From: an uncultured SAR86 cluster bacterium
GTDB taxonomy: Bacteria > Pseudomonadota > Gammaproteobacteria > Magnimaribacterales > Magnimaribacteraceae
Direction of reading: 5' to 3'
Length of the DNA: 64,000 nucleotides
Assembly (NCBI GenBank): GCA_902537425.1
Contig: CACBBD010000001.1
Location: 1 to 64,000, forward strand
The notes beneath the pieces were generated by a model. That model made no database searches. It saw only the letters and a list, made by a program, of their open reading frames with translations, and had not been told where the DNA came from. The translations under genes were made by a program, and so were the position numbers. This document shows positions 36,155 to 45,671 of this stretch, in pieces; position 1 is the first letter of the stretch; each line of letters starts with the position of its first letter.

Positions 36155-38440
36155 TTAAAATCTATATCTAAGTTTGACGGTAAAATTCTCATTTTGAGGA
36201 TCATTCCAGGGTGCTTTGTAAAGCTTTCCTAAATCTTTCTCTTCATCATCAAAGATAAATCTCCCTCCTTTAGTATACACAACGTAAAGATAAGCGAGAG
36301 GCATTAATTCATACCTATATCTAATTTGAAAAGCTAACTCACTCAAAGTAATAGGATTTAAGGTAATTGAGTCAGGTATTAAATCTCCATTGAGATTTCC
36401 AAGATACGCTCTCGGATCAGATGCATTAAAAGCTACCATTTGAGATTTCAATCTCAATTCATGCTTGGTTCCTTGAAACCATTGAATTCCAAAAACAGTT
36501 GTTCTCTGTTTTCTTTGATATGTACCGAGCAGGTTGTCTTGAAGCCAATTTAGCCAATTGTTTTCGTCAGTTTTTTTATGAAATAGTGAGAGAGCTAAAT
36601 TACTTCTAGGAGAAATTTTTACAAATCCGCTATATGAGGTTTGCCAGTCTAAGGCTTTACTATGCTCACCGCCTTTTTTTCTATCAATCTCAAATTTATA
36701 TGTAAGAAATTCATCAAAAGGACCTACATATTCAAGTTCAAGTCCATGACCCTTTGGCATTTTTATAAAAGGTGAAAGTACTGAATTTCTTGTTATTCTA
36801 TGATCTCTACCACTAGATCTATAAAAAACCTCGCCCTTGATTTCTGATGTATTGCGAAAAGAATTTTCTAATTTAAAAGCTAGATTTACAGGCTCTCTGT
36901 CAAAAGATGAATTAGCTTTTATACCGTAACCTATTTCATAAACTCTTGATCTACTTAAAGAGTCAGCTTTGAAATCGGTAGATTTAAACTGTGTTCTACC
37001 TCCTATCATAAAAAAATTGTTTCTGGGTTGATACCCCATATCATTAATATCAAAGCTTTCATCAAAATAGTTAATACTCAAACCAGAATGCAAAGTTTGA
37101 TCTGGGTCATACCCATAACCGAGGCTAAATCCATACCCCTTTTTTAGACCTGAATCAGTCATAATTAAGTTATTTGTCAAACGGTGTAAAGAAGAAGGCC
37201 TGTATTCTAAATCTATAGAATGAACTGTAGCGGACTCACCAAATACTGGCTGTTCAACATATGTTCCCAAATAACCAATAGATAAGTTATTCTTTTTTGT
37301 TCTTAGTCTTAATGCATAGAAGTCTTTTCCTTGACTAAATTTCTCATTAGCTTCAAATGCTCCCAAAAAACCGATATCAATATTTTCTAGTTGTTGTGTA
37401 TATCTAACCGCAGCATCGATATCATTAGATGACTTTTGATTTTCGTTGCAATAAGTTTTTTGACTACCTTCAAATTGCGAGCACTCATAATCTGGCGATG
37501 CTCCTATTCTTCTTGTATTTATTATCCGAAACATAGACCCTCGTACATTGAAAAGACTCTGATTCTCAGAAAAGAAAGGCCTCTTATCTGAATAAAATGT
37601 TTCTGTTGCTGAGAAATTTACGACGATATCATCACTTTCAACTTGTCCGAAATCGGGATTAATTGCGACATTGAGTTGTTTACTCGAGTCAATTTTCCAA
37701 AATATTTCTGCACCACTTTTATGGTCTAAATCATTCTCTAATCTGTTGTCATTGAGAGTGATGTACGGAAAAAAATCAATCTTTGAAGTGCTATAGTTAT
37801 CAAACTCAAGATCATCGAATGCTGACATATAGATGTTTTGATAAGGACTTCCTTTTATAGTCGCAATAACACGGCTATATCCTGCTAACATTCGGTAAAA
37901 CCCAATTTTTACTTTCCTTTTATCTCCTAATTGTTTTTTCATCGGTGCTATAGACCAAGGTATGAAGAACTCTGTAAACCATACGTCCTCTCCAAATGTA
38001 GTTGCAGATAGCCAATCTCCATCCCAATCATTACTTTTTTCAGTTTCATTTGTATAAGTTGCATCACCAATAGACCCACCAGATGAAACAAAAAATTGAT
38101 ATGCAATCAATCCATCGGCATCAAAATCAATAGAAACGCCATTCTTATCAGCTAAGGACATTTCATCATCTCTCTCATGATTTTGAGATCTCATAGACTC
38201 ATTAGATTGGTAGTTCTTAAAACCTATATATATCCCATCTGGATTTTCAAAAATCAGTATATCGGTCTTAAAATCGGAAATCTCTTTAAGGGAATAAGGA
38301 AAAACTTCATAAAAAGTATCAATCTTCCTTGCAGTTTCCCATTCTCTCTCGTCTAACACTCCATCGATGCTGATCTCTGCTTTTAAATTTACGCAAAAAA
38401 CTAAACCCAGAAAAAGACCTGGTAAAAGGTGGCTTTTCAT
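36155..38440 (-). CDS. CBM9-like/DUF5916 outer-membrane protein, paralog 3
   Basis: 761 residues, the most diverged of the three. ATG start, signal peptide (about 1-22), CBM9-like domain (ISIDGVLDEREWETA, FFIPWSIAPMKKQ), DUF5916 core NVAINPDFGQVESDDIVVNFSATETF, and C-terminal FTVKLRYRF. It keeps the RRIGASPDY cysteine loop of the other two. It is translated first of the trio, its ATG immediately following the stop of the DUF4399 gene (TAAATG). Differences in the middle of the protein suggest a different ligand from paralogs 1 and 2 (inference). Confidence 0.85.
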   Translation of the reverse strand: MKSHLLPGLFLGLVFCVNLKAEISIDGVLDEREWETARKIDTFYEVFPYSLKEISDFKTDILIFENPDGIYIGFKNYQSNESMRSQNHERDDEMSLADKNGVSIDFDADGLIAYQFFVSSGGSIGDATYTNETEKSNDWDGDWLSATTFGEDVWFTEFFIPWSIAPMKKQLGDKRKVKIGFYRMLAGYSRVIATIKGSPYQNIYMSAFDDLEFDNYSTSKIDFFPYITLNDNRLENDLDHKSGAEIFWKIDSSKQLNVAINPDFGQVESDDIVVNFSATETFYSDKRPFFSENQSLFNVRGSMFRIINTRRIGASPDYECSQFEGSQKTYCNENQKSSNDIDAAVRYTQQLENIDIGFLGAFEANEKFSQGKDFYALRLRTKKNNLSIGYLGTYVEQPVFGESATVHSIDLEYRPSSLHRLTNNLIMTDSGLKKGYGFSLGYGYDPDQTLHSGLSINYFDESFDINDMGYQPRNNFFMIGGRTQFKSTDFKADSLSRSRVYEIGYGIKANSSFDREPVNLAFKLENSFRNTSEIKGEVFYRSSGRDHRITRNSVLSPFIKMPKGHGLELEYVGPFDEFLTYKFEIDRKKGGEHSKALDWQTSYSGFVKISPRSNLALSLFHKKTDENNWLNWLQDNLLGTYQRKQRTTVFGIQWFQGTKHELRLKSQMVAFNASDPRAYLGNLNGDLIPDSITLNPITLSELAFQIRYRYELMPLAYLYVVYTKGGRFIFDDEEKDLGKLYKAPWNDPQNENFTVKLRYRF

Positions 38441-38830
38441 TTATTCAGTTACTGTTACTTGAATTTTATTCGAGACGAGTGGCGGCTGATGGGGAACGTG
38501 ATATTTATCACCTAAAATTAATTGAAGTTGGTGCTTGCCTGGAGGCAAATTTAGTTCGGTTTCTGTCTGACCTAAACCAAAATGAATGTGCTGATTAGAT
38601 GAAGGTATGGGTAAATAATAATCTATCGAATCTACATTTATTAGTAAATGGTGATGACCCGTATTATCAACATCAACACCAGCTGGTGCTATACCTTTTC
38701 CTTTGAGGCCAAATTGAATCAGAAATGGAGACTGTACCTCATCCCCATCTTCAAGGTTAATGAAATAAACCTTACTTTCGGAATAAATAATCAAAGGGAA
38801 CAATAAAAAGATAGTAGCAAGTAATTTCAT
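38441..38830 (-). CDS. DUF4399 exported protein
   Basis: 129 residues with a signal peptide (about 1-17) and a single beta-sandwich-like domain: VYFINLEDGDEVQSPFLIQFGLKGKGIAPAG, DNTGHHHLLIN, LPPGKHQLQLILGD, HVPHQPPLVS. The histidine-rich GHHHLLI and HVPHQPP motifs are characteristic of DUF4399 and could bind a metal. Function unknown. It directly precedes the three DUF5916 genes and abuts paralog 3. Confidence 0.85.
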   Translation of the reverse strand: MKLLATIFLLFPLIIYSESKVYFINLEDGDEVQSPFLIQFGLKGKGIAPAGVDVDNTGHHHLLINVDSIDYYLPIPSSNQHIHFGLGQTETELNLPPGKHQLQLILGDKYHVPHQPPLVSNKIQVTVTE

Positions 38831-38834
38831 ATTA

Positions 38835-39305
38835 TTAATTTAAGTATTTTCCAGAACCATATATTAAAGGACAATCTTCATCACTATTTAGAACACTGAT
38901 TACATTTCCTATAAATATTGTATGGCTTGTATGTTCAACAAGGTTAGAGCACTCACAAAAGATATTTGATAAAGAGCGTTTCGCATAAATAAAGCTATCG
39001 TTCTCTTTCCAATTTTGACCTTGAAATCTAGCTTCCCCTTCTTCGCTTTTACTGCACACTTCGGCGAGTTCCTTCTGTCTATTAGATAATATATTTATGC
39101 AAAATGAGGACCCATAATTGATAATGTTATGGATAGAAGCATCTTTGTTTACACAAACCAGCATGGTGGGTGGGTCTAACGATAAAGAAGTTACCGACGT
39201 TGCAGTCATTGCATGTCTCTCACCATCTGCTTTGGCTGAGATAATACTCACAGTTGAGGTAACACCTCGCATAGCATTTATATAGCTTTTTTTTAAATCT
39301 TCCAT
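38835..39305 (-). CDS. Flavin reductase-family protein
   Basis: 156-residue FMN-binding split-barrel protein. RGVTSTVSIISAKADGERHAMTATSVTSLSLDPPTMLVCVNKDASIHN is the FMN site, and HTIFIGNVISV the second half. Members supply reduced flavin to two-component monooxygenases (HpaC/StyB-like) or act alone. No monooxygenase partner is adjacent. The gene ends 4 bp before the DUF4399 gene, so it may be the first gene of the DUF5916 operon. Divergent from rsmD. Confidence 0.88.
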   Translation of the reverse strand: MEDLKKSYINAMRGVTSTVSIISAKADGERHAMTATSVTSLSLDPPTMLVCVNKDASIHNIINYGSSFCINILSNRQKELAEVCSKSEEGEARFQGQNWKENDSFIYAKRSLSNIFCECSNLVEHTSHTIFIGNVISVLNSDEDCPLIYGSGKYLN

Positions 39306-39366
39306 CTTGGAAAACCACGGATCAAATTTAGTTACTAGTGGTTTGAAAAAGCATAATATTGTTCAT

Positions 39367-39930
39367 ATGGCCAAAAGACAAGCAACAACAAGAATTATTG
39401 CCGGTAAATTTAGAGGAACAAAGCTAACTTTTAAGCCTAATAAAAGTTTAAGGCCTACTGAAAGCAAGACAAAAGAAACTCTCTTTAATTGGTTATTAAA
39501 CGATCTTGACAATAAAAATTGTCTCGACATGTTTGCTGGAACAGGATCCTTAGGTTTTGAAGCACTTTCTAGAGGAGCAAAAGAGGTCATCTTTATCGAA
39601 AAACAAAAGAGTCTTTGTAGCTCAATTGAAGAGATTGCAAAACAACTCGAAATAAAAGATAAATGTAGAATTATTAATGCAAACTCAACTTCGATTAATT
39701 TTATTAACTTAAAAGATAAATTTGATTTAATTTTTTTAGATCCTCCATTTCATGAAAACTTGATTCAAAGATCATTGGATATAATTGATAAAAATGCCTT
39801 ATTGGCAAAAAATGGATTGGTTTATATTGAATGCGAAAAGGACTTTGATATTAATTCACTCAAAACCAAATTAAGTCAAATGAAACAATCAAAAGGTGGA
39901 CAAACAAAATTTTATCTCTATGAAAGCTAG
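39367..39930 (+). CDS. rsmD: 16S rRNA (guanine966-N2)-methyltransferase RsmD
   Basis: 187 residues from ATG 39367; a TTG frame 60 nt earlier adds no conserved sequence. RIIAGKFRGTKLTFKP at the N-terminus, SAM-binding LDMFAGTGSLGFEALSRGA, and catalytic LDPPF (a D/NPPF/Y motif) identify the family. It methylates G966 of 16S rRNA in the assembled 30S subunit. The next small gene starts inside its last codons. Confidence 0.93.
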   Translation: MAKRQATTRIIAGKFRGTKLTFKPNKSLRPTESKTKETLFNWLLNDLDNKNCLDMFAGTGSLGFEALSRGAKEVIFIEKQKSLCSSIEEIAKQLEIKDKCRIINANSTSINFINLKDKFDLIFLDPPFHENLIQRSLDIIDKNALLAKNGLVYIECEKDFDINSLKTKLSQMKQSKGGQTKFYLYES

Positions 39931-40165
39931 ATTATTCCTCATTCTTATTTTCTTATGTATAACTTTGGTTATTACTTTCAATGACTCTCTCGATCTTTTT
40001 CCTCCTACCGAGATAGAGTTTTTAAATAAGGAGATAATCGTGAACTCTGAAATGATGATCTCTTTTATAGCTTTTTTTACTTTGGTTTTTGTACTTTGTA
40101 TCGGGGTAGTTGAGAAGTTATTTTTCTCAGTAAGAGCTGGTAAAAATAAGGAACAAGAGAAGTAA
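39920..40165 (+). CDS. Small two-TM membrane protein
   Basis: 81 residues from ATG 39920, which overlaps the rsmD 3' end in another frame (a GTG 24 nt earlier is also in frame). Two hydrophobic segments (about 3-20 and 44-66) are joined by an acidic loop (DLFPPTEIEFLNKEIIVNSE), and the C-terminus is basic. No family recognised. It ends 2 bp before the convergent rho stop. Confidence 0.6.
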   Translation: MKARLFLILIFLCITLVITFNDSLDLFPPTEIEFLNKEIIVNSEMMISFIAFFTLVFVLCIGVVEKLFFSVRAGKNKEQEK

Positions 40166-40167
40166 TA

Positions 40168-41427
40168 TTACTTTCTTTTCATAGACTCAAAGAATTCTGC
40201 GTTAGTCTTGTAATCCTTAAGTTTATCCAGGACCCACTCCATTGCAGCTGTATCGTCCATCTCATTAAGAAGTTTTCTAAGAACTGTGATGTTTCTTAGT
40301 TCAAGGTCAGTAGTTAGCAGATCCTCTCTTCTTGTCCCCGTTTTACGGACATTAATCGCAGGAAAAACTCTTTTTTCTGCAATTTTACGATCAAGATTGA
40401 TTTCAGAGTTTCCTGTTCCTTTAAATTCTTCAAAGATAACTTCGTCCATTCTAGATCCTGTATCAATCAGTGCAGTAGCAATTATTGACAAACTTCCGCC
40501 GCCTTCTATATTTCTTGCCGCTCCAAAAAATCTTTTCGGTTTTTGCAATGCATTTGCATCAACCCCACCTGTTAATATCTTACCAGAAGCCGCTTGAGTA
40601 GAGTTATAAGCTCTGGCTAGACGAGTAATAGAATCAAGCAAAATAACCACATCATGTTTATGCTCAACTAACCTTCGTGCCTTATTGATTGCCATTTCTG
40701 CGACCTGAACGTGTCTTGTTGGAGCTTCATCAAAAGTACTTGCAATTACTTCGCCCTTAACGGAACGTTTCATCTCAGTAACCTCCTCAGGCCTTTCGTC
40801 AACCAGGAGAACCATGATTTTGCATTCAGGATTATTTCTTTCTATAGAGTGAGCTATACTTTGAAGAAGTAGCGTCTTACCAGCTTTAGGTGGAGATACT
40901 ATAAGAGATCTCTGACCTTTCCCAGTAGGAGCTGTAAGATCGATAACCCTGGAAGATAAATCTTCTGTGCTTCCAGTCCCTAATTCAAAAAGCATCCTCT
41001 CATCTGGAAAAAGAGGTGTTAGATTTTCAAATGAAGGTTTGTTTTTTGTTTTGTCTGGTTGTTCAAAGTTTATTTCTTCAATCTTAAGAATTGCAAAATA
41101 TCTTTCACCATCTTTAGGAGATCTAATCTTACCTTTAATTGTATCCCCAGTTCTTAATCCAAATCTTCTAATTTGACTTGGAGATACATAAATATCATCT
41201 GGTCCAGCTAAGTAAGAAGAATCCGGTGATCTTAAAAAACCAAATCCATCTTGAAGGATTTCAAGAACACCTTCACCTTCAATATCTTCTCCATTCTTTG
41301 CTTTGCTCTTAAGTATTCCAAATACGATATCTTGTCTTTTTGCTCTGGAAGCATTTTCTAGACCGCACTCTTCACCCAGCTCAATTAGCTGCTCAACCGG
41401 CATTTTTTTTAATTCTGTTAATTGCAT
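40168..41427 (-). CDS. rho: Transcription termination factor Rho
   Basis: 419-residue hexameric RNA helicase (E. coli 419). N-terminal helical domain, cold-shock-like primary RNA site ([31 protein letters not shown]), Walker [10 protein letters not shown], Walker [17 protein letters not shown], the Q-loop region [20 protein letters not shown] and the R-loop [12 protein letters not shown]. All appear intact. Preceded by a 91-bp gap containing an inverted repeat, downstream of trxA, the usual trxA-rho order. Confidence 0.98.
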   Translation of the reverse strand: MQLTELKKMPVEQLIELGEECGLENASRAKRQDIVFGILKSKAKNGEDIEGEGVLEILQDGFGFLRSPDSSYLAGPDDIYVSPSQIRRFGLRTGDTIKGKIRSPKDGERYFAILKIEEINFEQPDKTKNKPSFENLTPLFPDERMLFELGTGSTEDLSSRVIDLTAPTGKGQRSLIVSPPKAGKTLLLQSIAHSIERNNPECKIMVLLVDERPEEVTEMKRSVKGEVIASTFDEAPTRHVQVAEMAINKARRLVEHKHDVVILLDSITRLARAYNSTQAASGKILTGGVDANALQKPKRFFGAARNIEGGGSLSIIATALIDTGSRMDEVIFEEFKGTGNSEINLDRKIAEKRVFPAINVRKTGTRREDLLTTDLELRNITVLRKLLNEMDDTAAMEWVLDKLKDYKTNAEFFESMKRK

Positions 41428-41479
41428 AAAATTAAGTTATTGCTTGAGAGTAGGGGTTGACCAAAGAAACTTTGATAAA

Positions 41480-41504
41480 TTAATACTAACCTTCTTAGTA
41501 TTAA
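41480..41504 (-). terminator. Perfect 10-bp inverted repeat between trxA and rho
   Basis: TTAATACTAA-CCTTC-TTAGTATTAA is a perfect 10-bp AT-rich stem with a 5-nt loop, 15 bp after the trxA stop and 53 bp before the rho ATG. On the minus strand it is followed by TTTATC; on the plus strand by GAGTCTAGTTTTTT. It may be a weak terminator of trxA, a structure in the rho leader, or a binding palindrome. Confidence 0.5.
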
Positions 41505-41518
41505 GAGTCTAGTTTTTT

Positions 41519-41839
41519 CTATAGATTTGATTCTATGAATTCTGTTAATTGGGTTTTGCTAAGTGCACCGACCTGTTGAGCAACTAGCTCACCACCTTTA
41601 AATATGGCAAGTGTAGGTATACTCATAACATTTTGTTGAGCAGCGGAAGTTTGATTTGTATCAACGTCTAATTTTCCTACTTTAATTTTGTCTGAAAACT
41701 CGATAGCTATTTCTTCAACAATTGGACCTACCATCTTGCAGGGACCACACCAAGTTGCCCAGTAATCAACTAGTACAGGTTTGTCAGATGCATTAACTTC
41801 AGTTTCGAAATTGTCATCCGTCAGCGTGACAACATTCAT
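41519..41839 (-). CDS. trxA: Thioredoxin
   Basis: 106-residue cytoplasmic thioredoxin with the WCGPC active site (VDYWATWCGPCKMVGPI), cis-proline loop (VMSIPTLAIF) and GGELV/VGAL C-terminal motifs. It reduces protein disulfides, recycled by thioredoxin reductase. Strong ribosome site AAGGAGG 7 nt before the ATG. Upstream of rho on the same strand. Confidence 0.97.
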   Translation of the reverse strand: MNVVTLTDDNFETEVNASDKPVLVDYWATWCGPCKMVGPIVEEIAIEFSDKIKVGKLDVDTNQTSAAQQNVMSIPTLAIFKGGELVAQQVGALSKTQLTEFIESNL

Positions 41840-41936
41840 ATTTCCTCCTTAGGATATTTTTGATTGGAATTTACAAAGAATCATTTAAAAAACTATTATT
41901 GGACTAAATAGTCAATTTATCAAGATTCTAAAAGAA

Positions 41937-43610
41937 TTATTTTTTTGTGGTCACTGCTCCTTCAGAGGCAGAAGTGACAAGAGACCTGTACTTATCTAGT
42001 ACCCCTCCTTCCTCTTCTTCCACAGGGCATAGCCATAACTCTTTTCGCTTAGCTAATTCTTCATGAGACAAATCAATATTTACCTGGTTGGTTGTTGCGT
42101 CGATGGAGATAAGATCGCCATCATTAATTAAAGCTATAGGACCTCCATCATATGCTTCAGGAGTGATGTGTCCCACAACAAAGCCATGTGTTCCGCCTGA
42201 AAACCTACCATCAGTCAAGAAAGCTACTTTGTCACCAAGACCTTTGCCCATGATTGCCGATGTTGGACTTAACATTTCTCTCATGCCCGGAGCTCCTCTT
42301 GGTCCTTCATATCTAATAACTACGACATCGCCTTCTGATATTTGATTAGATAGGATGCCTTCCATTGCATCTTCTTCAGAATTATAGACTTTTGCTTTTC
42401 CTTGGAAACTTAAACCTTCCTTGCCTGAAATTTTGGCAACTGCACCGGAGGGTGCTAAATTTCCATACAGAATTCTTAAATGACTATCTGTTTTTATAGG
42501 TTTATCTGTTGATGTAATTATTTTTTGATCTTTTGGGTAATGGTCGTAGTCTGAAAGATTTTCTTCAAGTGTTTTACCTGTAACTGTCATTTGATTTCCA
42601 TCAATTAAACCTTTTTCGAGCATACTCTTCATCAGAGGCACAATACCGCCAATTTCGATCAACTCGGACATCAGATAATTCCCACTTGGTCTTAAATCTG
42701 CTAAGACTGGTGTTCTTTTACCAATTCTTTCAAAATCATTTAAAGATAAATTTATTTTTGCTTCATGGGCTATCGCCAATAAATGTAATACGGCATTAGT
42801 AGATCCTCCAAGGGCTATTACAACAGCAATTGCGTTTTCAAAAGCCTGTTTAGTCATAATATCGCGTGGCTTTAAATCTAAAGAAATTAAATTCATGATC
42901 GATTCGCCCGCATCTGAAGAATCTTTAAGTTTACTTGAAGAAACTGCCTCTTGAGCTGAGCTATTTGGAAGACTCATACCTAAAGCTTCAATAGCTGAAG
43001 CCATAGTATTTGCTGTATACATACCTCCGCAAGAACCAGGACCAGGTATTGCAGTTGACTCAATATCTAATAACTCAATATCAGATATAGCTCCTTCAGA
43101 ATGCTTCCCTACCGCCTCAAAAACTGACACAACATCGGTACGATTAGATCCTGGTTTAATACTACCTCCGTAAACAAAAATCGAAGGTCTATTTAACCGT
43201 GCCATAGCCATTACACATGCTGGCATATTCTTATCGCATCCACCGATCGTAATTAATCCATCGAAGCCTTGACCACCAACTACTGTTTCTATGGAATCTG
43301 CTATAACTTCTCTTGAAATAAGTGAGTACCTCATTCCCTTGGTACCCATTGATATGCCATCCGAGACAGTGATTGTATTGAATATAACTGATTTAGATCC
43401 TGCTGAGTCAGCTCCACTCGCGACAGATTCAGCTAGTTGATTTATATGCATATTGCAAGGTGTAACCATACTCCAGGTTGAAGCAATACCAACCTGCGGT
43501 TTATTGAAATCTTCAGATTCAAAACCTACTGCTCTTAGCATAGCTCTTGAAGGGGCCTGTTCTACGCCATCGACAATCTCCGATGAATATTTTCTTTTAT
43601 CTCTAGACAT
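41937..43610 (-). CDS. ilvD: Dihydroxy-acid dehydratase
   Basis: 557-residue iron-sulfur enzyme making 2-oxoisovalerate and 2-oxo-3-methylvalerate. The cluster cysteines lie in [13 protein letters not shown] and [14 protein letters not shown], with an upstream CNMHI in the position of the first cysteine. Later motifs [12 protein letters not shown] and [16 protein letters not shown] are intact. About 15 kb from ilvIHC, so it is expressed separately. Length (557) fits the [2Fe-2S]/[4Fe-4S] IlvD families without separating them. Confidence 0.96.
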   Translation of the reverse strand: MSRDKRKYSSEIVDGVEQAPSRAMLRAVGFESEDFNKPQVGIASTWSMVTPCNMHINQLAESVASGADSAGSKSVIFNTITVSDGISMGTKGMRYSLISREVIADSIETVVGGQGFDGLITIGGCDKNMPACVMAMARLNRPSIFVYGGSIKPGSNRTDVVSVFEAVGKHSEGAISDIELLDIESTAIPGPGSCGGMYTANTMASAIEALGMSLPNSSAQEAVSSSKLKDSSDAGESIMNLISLDLKPRDIMTKQAFENAIAVVIALGGSTNAVLHLLAIAHEAKINLSLNDFERIGKRTPVLADLRPSGNYLMSELIEIGGIVPLMKSMLEKGLIDGNQMTVTGKTLEENLSDYDHYPKDQKIITSTDKPIKTDSHLRILYGNLAPSGAVAKISGKEGLSFQGKAKVYNSEEDAMEGILSNQISEGDVVVIRYEGPRGAPGMREMLSPTSAIMGKGLGDKVAFLTDGRFSGGTHGFVVGHITPEAYDGGPIALINDGDLISIDATTNQVNIDLSHEELAKRKELWLCPVEEEEGGVLDKYRSLVTSASEGAVTTKK

Positions 43611-43648
43611 TAGGGGAATTATAAATTAGAAACAACAGAACTTATAAA

Positions 43649-45241
43649 TTAAGCTAACGATGCAGCTAAAAGTTCTTTTGTATAGGCTTGTTTAGGAGAC
43701 TCAAATAAATCTTCTGAAGTTCCATCCTCAATTATGATGCCGTCTTTCATCACATAAACATAATCAGATAAAAATCTAATGACCTTCAAGTCATGACTAA
43801 TACAAAGGAAGGCTAATCCAAGTCTTGATTGAAGATCTTTCAAAAGATGTAATATTTGCATCTGAATTGAAACATCTAAAGCGGAAGTGGGCTCATCCAA
43901 TAATATAAGTTTAGGCTCCAAAATAATTGCCCTTGCAATAGCAACTCTTTGTCTTTGTCCACCGGATAATTCGTGTGGAAATCTAGAAAAAGAAAATTTG
44001 TCCAATTCGACATCCTCAAGAGCCTTAGTGATTTTTTTTTCTCTCTCATCTCTGCTCAAACTAGGTTCATGAACTCTCAGCCCCTCTCCTACTATTTCTC
44101 CAATTGTCATTCTTGGAGACAAAGAGCCAAAAGGATCTTGGAATACTATTTGAAAATCTTTTTTAAATTTCCTTGTCTCACTGGAGTTCAACTGATGTAT
44201 ATTTTTTCCATCAAAAATGATATCACCATCTGCTTTTTCAATTCCTAATAACGCTCTTGCCAAGGATGACTTGCCAGATCCAGATTCTCCAACTAAACCT
44301 GTAGTAGAACCACTGTGTATTGTTATATCGACTTTTTTGACAGCATTCAAAAAATCAACTGTTTTGCCAAATATATTCTTGGCTATTGGATATTTTATGT
44401 CCACTTTTCGACCAGTGAGCAACTGCTCTTTCTCAAGATTTAATTCCACTTTCTTGCCAGGTATGGAATTAAGTAACTTGACAGTATATGAGTGCTGAGG
44501 ATTATCAAAGATATCCTTAACCTTGCCTGATTCAACTATTTTTCCTTCTTTCATGACACAAACTTCATCAGAGAATCTTCTTACAATATTCAAATCATGA
44601 GTTATGAATAATATAGACATGCCAAACTCTTTCTGTAAGTCAGATAATAATTCTAATAGTGCTTTCTCAACAGTTACATCAAGAGCAGTTGTTGGTTCGT
44701 CGGCAATTAATAGTTCTGGTTCATTTGCTAGAGCCATAGCAATCATTATTCTTTGCCTTTGACCTCCTGATAGCTGATGGGGATAAGAATCAACTTTTGT
44801 TTCTGGTTCAGGAATTTTTACTTTTTTTAATAGATCAATCGTCTTTTTTCTTGCTTGTTTCGATGTTAATTTTTTATGTATTATTAGTGTTTCATCTATC
44901 TGGAAACCTACTTTCTGATAAGGGTTAAGCGAAGTCATTGGTTCCTGAAATATCATAGAGATTTTATTACCTCTCAAACCAGATAAGGTTTTTTTAGGAC
45001 AAGCAATAATTTCATCATTTTCAAATTTAATTGATGATTCAGAGGAATACTCTACCGTTCCTTCAGGAAGTAACTGAAGGATGGATAGTGCTGTCACAGA
45101 TTTACCTGATCCAGATTCGCCTACTAAAGATAATGTTTTGCCCTTTTCAATGGTAATGGAAATATCATCTACAGCTCTAAAAATTGAGTCGTTTGATTCA
45201 AAATCAATGACTAAATTATTAATTTCTAATATTTTATCCAC
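43649..45241 (-). CDS. Double-ATPase ABC transporter protein (peptide/YejF-like)
   Basis: 530 residues with two complete ABC ATPase halves fused head to tail, as in YejF or DppDF fusions. First half: Walker A GESGSGKSVTAL, signature LSGGQRQRIMIAMAL, Walker B LLIADEPTTALD. Second half: Walker A GESGSGKSSLAR, signature LSGGQRQRVAIARAI, Walker B LILLDEPTSALD. Short oligopeptide-type C-terminal segments (HSYTVKLLNSIPG; KQAYTKELLAAS) point to peptide import, normally with two permeases and a binding protein. None of those genes is adjacent. Starts at GTG; the start overlaps the copper-chaperone stop by 8 bp. Confidence 0.9.
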   Translation of the reverse strand: MDKILEINNLVIDFESNDSIFRAVDDISITIEKGKTLSLVGESGSGKSVTALSILQLLPEGTVEYSSESSIKFENDEIIACPKKTLSGLRGNKISMIFQEPMTSLNPYQKVGFQIDETLIIHKKLTSKQARKKTIDLLKKVKIPEPETKVDSYPHQLSGGQRQRIMIAMALANEPELLIADEPTTALDVTVEKALLELLSDLQKEFGMSILFITHDLNIVRRFSDEVCVMKEGKIVESGKVKDIFDNPQHSYTVKLLNSIPGKKVELNLEKEQLLTGRKVDIKYPIAKNIFGKTVDFLNAVKKVDITIHSGSTTGLVGESGSGKSSLARALLGIEKADGDIIFDGKNIHQLNSSETRKFKKDFQIVFQDPFGSLSPRMTIGEIVGEGLRVHEPSLSRDEREKKITKALEDVELDKFSFSRFPHELSGGQRQRVAIARAIILEPKLILLDEPTSALDVSIQMQILHLLKDLQSRLGLAFLCISHDLKVIRFLSDYVYVMKDGIIIEDGTSEDLFESPKQAYTKELLAASLA

Positions 45242-45671
45242 GCTCTTGTACTGTAAATTTAAAATTTATTGAATCTTCATCGTAGACATTAAACGAGCAG
45301 TCTAAGTATTTTTCAGTTGGGTCACTCAATCCCCAAATCATAATATGTTTACCGCCAGGGACAAAAATGATTTTTTCATAAGGATTTAAAACAAATGTAT
45401 CCTTTTTTTCCATTGTCATAATTCCTGAAGCACTTACTTTTGTTTCATGAATCTCAGCTCTGGATGACAAACACGATATTCCAGTTATCTCGTAAGATTT
45501 ATTGGCAGTATTTTCCATACTTAAGTATCCACTAGTCATCATCGAACCTTTTAAGGGAGCATAAAGATGAGCATCCTTTATAATGACTTCTTGATGAGTT
45601 TGTTTAGAGCAACTAATGAAAATAAAAGTAAAAAAACTTATAAAAATAACTTTGAAAAAATATTTTGTCAT
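45234..45671 (-). CDS. PCu(A)C-type copper chaperone, lipoprotein
   Basis: 145 residues from ATG 45671. Lipoprotein signal peptide (about 1-19, lipobox FISC). The PCuAC beta-sandwich core has copper-ligand positions AEIHE, GIMTM and GGKHIMIWGL, matching the H...M...HxM pattern; the usual methionine right after the first histidine is replaced. Members deliver Cu(I) to the CuA site of cytochrome oxidase. Its start lies inside the 5' end of the divergent nDsbD-like gene; a longer frame to 45740 is unlikely because the signal peptide begins here. Confidence 0.85.
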   Translation of the reverse strand: MTKYFFKVIFISFFTFIFISCSKQTHQEVIIKDAHLYAPLKGSMMTSGYLSMENTANKSYEITGISCLSSRAEIHETKVSASGIMTMEKKDTFVLNPYEKIIFVPGGKHIMIWGLSDPTEKYLDCSFNVYDEDSINFKFTVQERG

